Shown here: positions 6,288 to 8,964 of the stretch, piece after piece | Position numbering within the stretch: position 1 is the stretch's first letter | How the letters are laid out: every line of letters begins with the position of its first letter | Source: an uncultured Actinomyces sp. | Lineage (GTDB): Bacteria > Actinomycetota > Actinomycetes > Actinomycetales > Actinomycetaceae | DNA length: 8,964 nucleotides | Assembly: GCA_900556405.1 (NCBI GenBank) | Contig: USPB01000078.1 | Span: 1 to 8,964, forward strand | Reading direction: 5' to 3' | Program-made: the position numbers and the translations under genes | The notes under the pieces: generated by a model | Told to the model about the DNA's origin: nothing | The model's database searches: none | The model's input: only the letters and a program-made list of their open reading frames with translations

Positions 6288-6854
6288 TCACATCCAGACA
6301 AGGAGACCAATAGCGATCACCCAGGGAAGAATATTCAGGCCGATACCGAGCAGGCTCCACATCCGCTGTCGGCCCGAAACCGAGGGCCCCACCTTCTGGG
6401 AGCCACTAATCAGACCGATAAGATTAATGGGCAGAAGAACGCCCATATACACGGCGAACGGGATGATCCATACAAAGCCACCGCCTTCGGGATGGTCACT
6501 GTGCACAGCACTGTCAACGATATAGGCGCAGTACAGGAGCGACGGAACCAGGACCACCAATCCGATGATCGCACAAATGAAGGACAGCCTACTGATCTTT
6601 TCCGGGACCTGGCGCTGGGGCGCCAGCGAATATAGCGCCACAGGCTGAGGCACCCCCCGGTATGCGGGCTGCCCGGGTGCTCCCTCCTGGGGCACTGCCG
6701 AATACCCCTGCGGCGTCTGCTGCACAGACTGCGCGGGAGCTACGGGCTGCACGGGCCGTGCGGGCACATACGGCTGCGACGCGGGCTGCCCGCCCTGACT
6801 CTGCCCACCCGGAAAGGTGTTCATATTCGGGACGTGAGGATCTGGTGTTGTCAC
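6288..6854 (-). CDS. Array membrane protein 4, subtype C (mosaic of B-type tail and A-like membrane part)
   Basis: This is the longest array member, 188 residues; function unrecognised. GTG at 6854 has GAAGGAG 5 bases upstream. The frame is open further to 6950, but the VTTPDPHVPNMNTFPGG opening equals that of the 5599 gene, which settles the start. The tail (1-85) is the longest of the set and carries PARPVQPVAPAQSVQQ and GAPGQPAYRGVPQ units. Helix one is about 90-112, a loop with His, Asp and Glu (DSAVHSDHPEGGG) follows, helix two is 126-150, a basic turn with KVGPSVSGRQR follows, and helix three (165-187) holds LLGIGLNILPWV. That matches the LLGILLNASPYV motif of subtype A. So the start is B-like and the membrane part A-like. 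A good -10 match (TACAAT, 6894-6889) lies upstream, but I found no convincing -35. Confidence 0.75.
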   Translation of the reverse strand: MTTPDPHVPNMNTFPGGQSQGGQPASQPYVPARPVQPVAPAQSVQQTPQGYSAVPQEGAPGQPAYRGVPQPVALYSLAPQRQVPEKISRLSFICAIIGLVVLVPSLLYCAYIVDSAVHSDHPEGGGFVWIIPFAVYMGVLLPINLIGLISGSQKVGPSVSGRQRMWSLLGIGLNILPWVIAIGLLVWM

Positions 6855-6923
6855 AGCTTCTCCTTCATGAGTTGGCCATCGCGGCGATATTGTACGCTCG
6901 CCCAGCCGTACGCCCTTTCGGGC

Positions 6924-6969
6924 ATGCCATCGTTGGGCACGCGCCATCAATCATCATCGATGCGTGGGA
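6924..6969. repeat. 46-bp direct repeat, copy 2
   Basis: This is the partner of 5670-5715, with 43 of 46 bases identical by my count. Here it lies wholly in the gap between the 7456 gene (stop at 6989) and the 6854 gene, not in a gene end. The distance between copies is 1254 bases, about the length of one duplicated two-gene module. Confidence 0.9.
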
Positions 6970-6988
6970 CGACCCACAGCTAGGCGGC

Positions 6989-7456
6989 CTAGTGGAAATA
7001 CATTGCCGCCATCATAAGGGCGAGAAAAACGACGTACGGGCTCGCATTGAGGAGGATTCCCAGCCAGTTGAGCTTGCGCGTCTTCGGCTTCCCGACGGCC
7101 CCCACAATCCCAATAACGCCGCCAGCGAGGTTCACCGAGCCAAAGAATGGCAAGCCGAGGAGAGGTATAAAGCCGACGATGTCAGCACCGCTCGGGTCAG
7201 CACCGGACGGGATAGCACGAATGGCCAGCCACGTACCCAATACCGTCAGACCAACAAGGACCCACCCGACAATACCCAGGATGATCGACGCCCAGTTCAC
7301 CTTCTTAACCACAGGCCCCTGGGGCACGGGCGCATAGCCCGGCGCATATCCCTGGGGTGCCGCCGGATAACCTTGCGGCACCGGCGGCACGGCCTGCACA
7401 GGCTGCGCGGGAACTGCGGGCTGCCCCGCAGGCTGCTGAGGATAAGGCGTGCTCAT
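6989..7456 (-). CDS. Array membrane protein 3, subtype A
   Basis: This is a 155-residue member of the array, function unrecognised. ATG at 7456 has GAGGAGGAA 4 bases upstream. The tail (1-50) starts STPYPQQPAGQPAVPAQP, almost as in the 6200 gene, then has PQGYPAAPQGYAPGYAP repeats. KK (51-52) precedes helix one (54-79, VNWASIILGIVGWVLVG). The outer loop has RAIPSGADPSGAD, helix two is 93-121, the inner basic turn is GKPKTRK, and helix three (129-153) begins LNWLGILLNASPYVVF. The DPSGAD-x-x-GF-x-PL stretch is shared with the 8652 gene. It has its own promoter copy (7545-7574) and a leader of about 80 bases. It forms, with the 6854 gene, the older or younger twin of the 6200-5599 pair. Confidence 0.8.
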   Translation of the reverse strand: MSTPYPQQPAGQPAVPAQPVQAVPPVPQGYPAAPQGYAPGYAPVPQGPVVKKVNWASIILGIVGWVLVGLTVLGTWLAIRAIPSGADPSGADIVGFIPLLGLPFFGSVNLAGGVIGIVGAVGKPKTRKLNWLGILLNASPYVVFLALMMAAMYFH

Positions 7457-7534
7457 CAGATTCCTCCTCTAGTGCACCGACATGCGGCAACGAGACTGTG
7501 AAGAACCCCCACATCTCCCCTGCCGAAAAGTCTT

Positions 7535-7574
7535 TCAAGAATTGAGACTAACGACAAGACAACCCCCCACGCAA
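7535..7574 (-). promoter_or_regulatory. Array promoter copy 2 with dyad at the start site
   Basis: On the - strand: TTGCGT (7574-7569), an 18-base spacer, TAGTCT (7550-7545), then the dyad TCAA-TTC-TTGA (7545-7535). The leader after it (ACTTTT, then GGGGAGA) also resembles that of the 5042 gene, so leader and promoter were copied together. It would drive the 7456 gene. Confidence 0.55.
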
Positions 7575-7581
7575 AACGCAC

Positions 7582-7641
7582 TCACCCCACAAGCGCACGC
7601 TGCGCGGGCGAGGCAGGAGGGTACTGCTGATGCTGGTCCAT
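7582..7641 (-). pseudogene. Possible remnant of an array gene start (19-codon Gln/Pro-rich frame)
   Basis: An ATG at 7641 begins 3 bases after the TAG stop of the 8127 gene, in the same frame, and gives MDQHQQYPPASPAQRALVG before a TGA at 7582. Its Gln/Pro/Tyr-rich start looks like the tails of the array proteins. An AAAGGGG run lies upstream at suboptimal spacing. It could be a leftover tail of a deleted paralogue, a very short coding sequence, or chance in G+C-rich DNA. Confidence 0.25.
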
Positions 7642-7644
7642 CGA

Positions 7645-8127
7645 CTAGACACCCCTTTCGACGATACTCGCGATCACGATACAGGCATAGAACAGGAAGA
7701 AGACGACGAACGGGGCGATGCTCAGCCAGAAACCGATCCTGTTCATGATGAGCTGCTTGCGCGTCATCAGGTGTTTCTTCGCTGATGCGCCGGTGGCCAG
7801 GCCAAAGATGGTGAGGGGCAGCACGACGATCCAGGACCCAAACATCGGGATAATGGCGATCCCATCCCTCGCCGAGGCGCTCTCGTCGGCCGAATTCGCT
7901 ATCATCAAGGCCGTCACGCCGATGATCAGGAGAATCGCCACCCAGGTCGCGATCCCGAAGAAGAATGCAATCGGGATCTTCTTCTTGCCTGCCTCCGTGC
8001 TCACCCCGTCGTAGGGCTGAGGAATACCACCCGGGTAAGGCACGCTCCCCTGGTAGGGCGCGGCCCCCTGCGGGCTTTGTGTTCCCGGATAGCCATTGCG
8101 CTGCGGGTTGTTGTTCGGTACGCTCAT
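7645..8127 (-). CDS. Array membrane protein 2, subtype D
   Basis: This is a 160-residue member of the array, function unrecognised. ATG at 8127 has AGAGGAG 6 bases upstream. The tail (1-46) is Asn/Pro/Gly/Tyr-rich (NNNPQRNGYPG, PYPGGIPQPYDG), richer in Asn than the others. A basic patch GKKK (47-50) precedes helix one (51-76). The outer loop ANSADESASARDG is acidic. Helix two is 90-112, the inner turn ASAKKHLMTRKQ is strongly basic, and helix three (129-154) starts NRIGFWLSIAPFVVF, a divergent form of the subtype A motif. The best match in the window is the 5042 gene. It lies 51 bases downstream of the 8652 gene with no recognised promoter between, so the two probably form an operon. Confidence 0.8.
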   Translation of the reverse strand: MSVPNNNPQRNGYPGTQSPQGAAPYQGSVPYPGGIPQPYDGVSTEAGKKKIPIAFFFGIATWVAILLIIGVTALMIANSADESASARDGIAIIPMFGSWIVVLPLTIFGLATGASAKKHLMTRKQLIMNRIGFWLSIAPFVVFFLFYACIVIASIVERGV

Positions 8128-8142
8128 GTGCCGCTCCTCTGA

Positions 8143-8166
8143 TCGTTACTCACGTCGTTACTCACG
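8143..8166. repeat. Perfect 12-bp tandem duplication in the gap before the 8127 gene
   Basis: TCGTTACTCACG occurs at 8143-8154 and again at 8155-8166 with no mismatch. It lies between the stop of the 8652 gene and the ribosome binding site of the 8127 gene. It may be a slippage product or a doubled protein site. No function can be assigned. Confidence 0.85.
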
Positions 8167-8178
8167 CGCGCTCATCGG

Positions 8179-8652
8179 CTAGGGGATAAACATGCTGCCA
8201 AAGAGCGCCACGTAGGGGGCCGCATTGAGGAGGGTACCCAGCCATCCGACGACTGTCTTTGCTTTCGGAGTGAATGCAACGCCGAGAACTCCAGCGACGA
8301 ATCCGGCCATATTCACGGGGCCCATGAACCCAAACGCGAAGAGCGGGAAAAACCCGATGACGTCCGCTCCGCTCGGGTCTGAATTCGGTGTGAGATCGTT
8401 GATCATGTACCACATAGCGAACGCTGTTGCGCCGACGATGACCAGACCGAGGATCCCACAGATCAGGGATACCCGGCTCGCTGTTTTTCCGCCTTGTTGC
8501 TTGGGGGAAACGGCGGGCTGAGGAGGCATCTGCTGCATACCCGGGTAGGCGGGTCCTCCCGTCGGAATCCCCGCCTGCGGCGCTACGCCCGGCTGCGCTA
8601 CGCCTGCCTGAGGCGGTCTGCCTCCATATTGTGCGTATTCGGGCATGCTCAC
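8179..8652 (-). CDS. Array membrane protein 1, subtype A
   Basis: This is a 157-residue protein, first of the array in the direction of transcription; function unrecognised. GTG at 8652 has GGAGG 5 bases upstream; the ATG at 8646 is 11 bases from it and less likely. The tail (1-58) is Gln/Pro/Gly/Ala-rich (PPQAGVAQPGVAPQAGIPTGG) and ends in basic KTASR. Helix one is 61-84, the outer loop is NDLTPNSDPSGAD, helix two is 97-127, the inner turn has TPKAK, and helix three (134-156) contains WLGTLLNAAPYV. DPSGADVIGFFPL ties it to the 7456 gene. A promoter of the repeated type lies directly upstream (8687-8715), so this gene begins a transcription unit that likely includes the 8127 gene. Confidence 0.8.
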   Translation of the reverse strand: MSMPEYAQYGGRPPQAGVAQPGVAPQAGIPTGGPAYPGMQQMPPQPAVSPKQQGGKTASRVSLICGILGLVIVGATAFAMWYMINDLTPNSDPSGADVIGFFPLFAFGFMGPVNMAGFVAGVLGVAFTPKAKTVVGWLGTLLNAAPYVALFGSMFIP

Positions 8653-8676
8653 GATGTCCTCCGTCCAACGGGTATT

Positions 8677-8715
8677 TCAAGAATTGAGATTAACGGTAAG
8701 TTCCTACCCGCGCAA
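8677..8715 (-). promoter_or_regulatory. Array promoter copy 3 with dyad at the start site
   Basis: On the - strand: TTGCGC (8715-8710), a 17-base spacer, TAATCT (8692-8687), then the dyad TCAA-TTC-TTGA (8687-8677). The predicted start is about 8680, which gives a leader of under 30 bases before the GTG at 8652. The -35 box lies 8 bases past the HAD stop codon, so the array start abuts the HAD gene. Confidence 0.6.
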
Positions 8716-8722
8716 CGGAGCG

Positions 8723-8964
8723 TTACACCAGGAGGGCGCGCAGCACCTGGGCGACCCCGGCCTCGTTGTTTGAGGGGGCAACGAAACGCGCCGCCTCGAC
8801 GACGTCCTGGGAGGCGTTGGCCATGGCGAAGGACAGGTCCCCCTCGCTCATCATGGACAGGTCGTTGCCCGCGTCGCCGAAGACAGCGGTCTGGGAGCGA
8901 TCCACGCCGAGGAAGCGCTGCAGGTCGCGCACGGCGCTCCCCTTGTCGACGCCTCGGATCTGCA
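8723..8964 (-). CDS. Cof-type HAD-superfamily hydrolase, C-terminal part
   Basis: The gene runs off the right edge, so only the last 79 codons are visible. The sequence begins QIRGVDKGSAV, where the Lys of DKG is the third HAD motif that positions the phosphate. It continues with FGDAGNDLSMM, the fourth motif, whose acidic residues bind magnesium. The end (FAMANASQDVVEAARFVAPSNNEAGVAQVLRALL) is the usual close of Cof/YidA-like sugar-phosphate phosphatases. Such enzymes dephosphorylate small phosphorylated metabolites in the cytoplasm; the substrate cannot be read from this part. No clear terminator separates it from the array promoter, so read-through into the array is possible. A degraded copy of its last codons lies at 5140-5184. 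Confidence 0.9.
   Translation of the reverse strand, partial: QIRGVDKGSAVRDLQRFLGVDRSQTAVFGDAGNDLSMMSEGDLSFAMANASQDVVEAARFVAPSNNEAGVAQVLRALLV

Noticed and set aside
6889..6894. TACAAT as a promoter -10 for the 6854 gene
   Set aside because: No acceptable -35 at 16-18 bases and the paralogous gap before the 5599 gene lacks it; kept only as a remark.
6912..6929. Small GCCC-GAAA-GGGC hairpin in the gap before the 6854 gene, as a terminator
   Set aside because: The stem is short, has a wobble pair, and no T-run follows on the - strand.
5700..8652. CRISPR-like or transposon-borne origin of the repeated segments
   Set aside because: The repeats are few, irregularly spaced and follow gene and promoter boundaries; no spacers, transposase or terminal inverted repeats were seen.

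Overview
The window looks like high-G+C actinobacterial DNA: GTG starts are common, Shine-Dalgarno sites are strong (GGAGG, GAAGGAG), and there is an ESX/type VII-like cluster with a mycosin-type protease. The gene style suggests Actinomycetaceae (Actinomyces/Schaalia-like). That placement is inference from recognition, not from a database search.

Left part, + strand. The 3' end of a single-pass membrane protein gene (1-344) closes with a strong hairpin. A well-formed promoter at 487-515 then opens a compact three-gene unit: a small WXG100-like helical protein (576-1064), a 569-residue protein with a helical head, Gly/Ala-rich tract and acidic tail (1085-2794), and an exported subtilisin-family protease resembling mycosins (2773-3993). 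The last two genes overlap by 22 bases. The three probably make an exported ESX-like protein pair and its protease, but no EccB/C/D/E gene is inside the window. A hairpin at 4004-4041 separates this unit from a convergent block.

Right part, - strand. From 8652 down to 4057 lies a tandem array of eight paralogous small membrane proteins of 136-188 residues. Each has a disordered Pro/Gln/Gly/Tyr-rich N-terminal tail and two or three membrane helices around an outward-facing loop. By sequence they fall into subtypes, in transcription order A(8652), D(8127), A(7456), C(6854), A(6200), B(5599), D(5042), B(4512). The array carries clear traces of segmental duplication: a 46-bp block copied between 5670-5715 and 6924-6969, a long near-identical stretch in two A genes, a mosaic gene (C), a promoter/dyad element present three times (near 5097, 7535 and 8677), and a short remnant of the neighbouring HAD phosphatase gene inside the array (5140-5184). 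The window ends in the 3' part of that HAD hydrolase gene (8723-8964).

The array is the least explained part. Its function cannot be read from sequence. Repeated duplication, recombination and promoter re-use suggest a family under diversifying pressure. All gaps between genes are shorter than 300 bases. I saw no tRNA, rRNA, CRISPR array or transposase.
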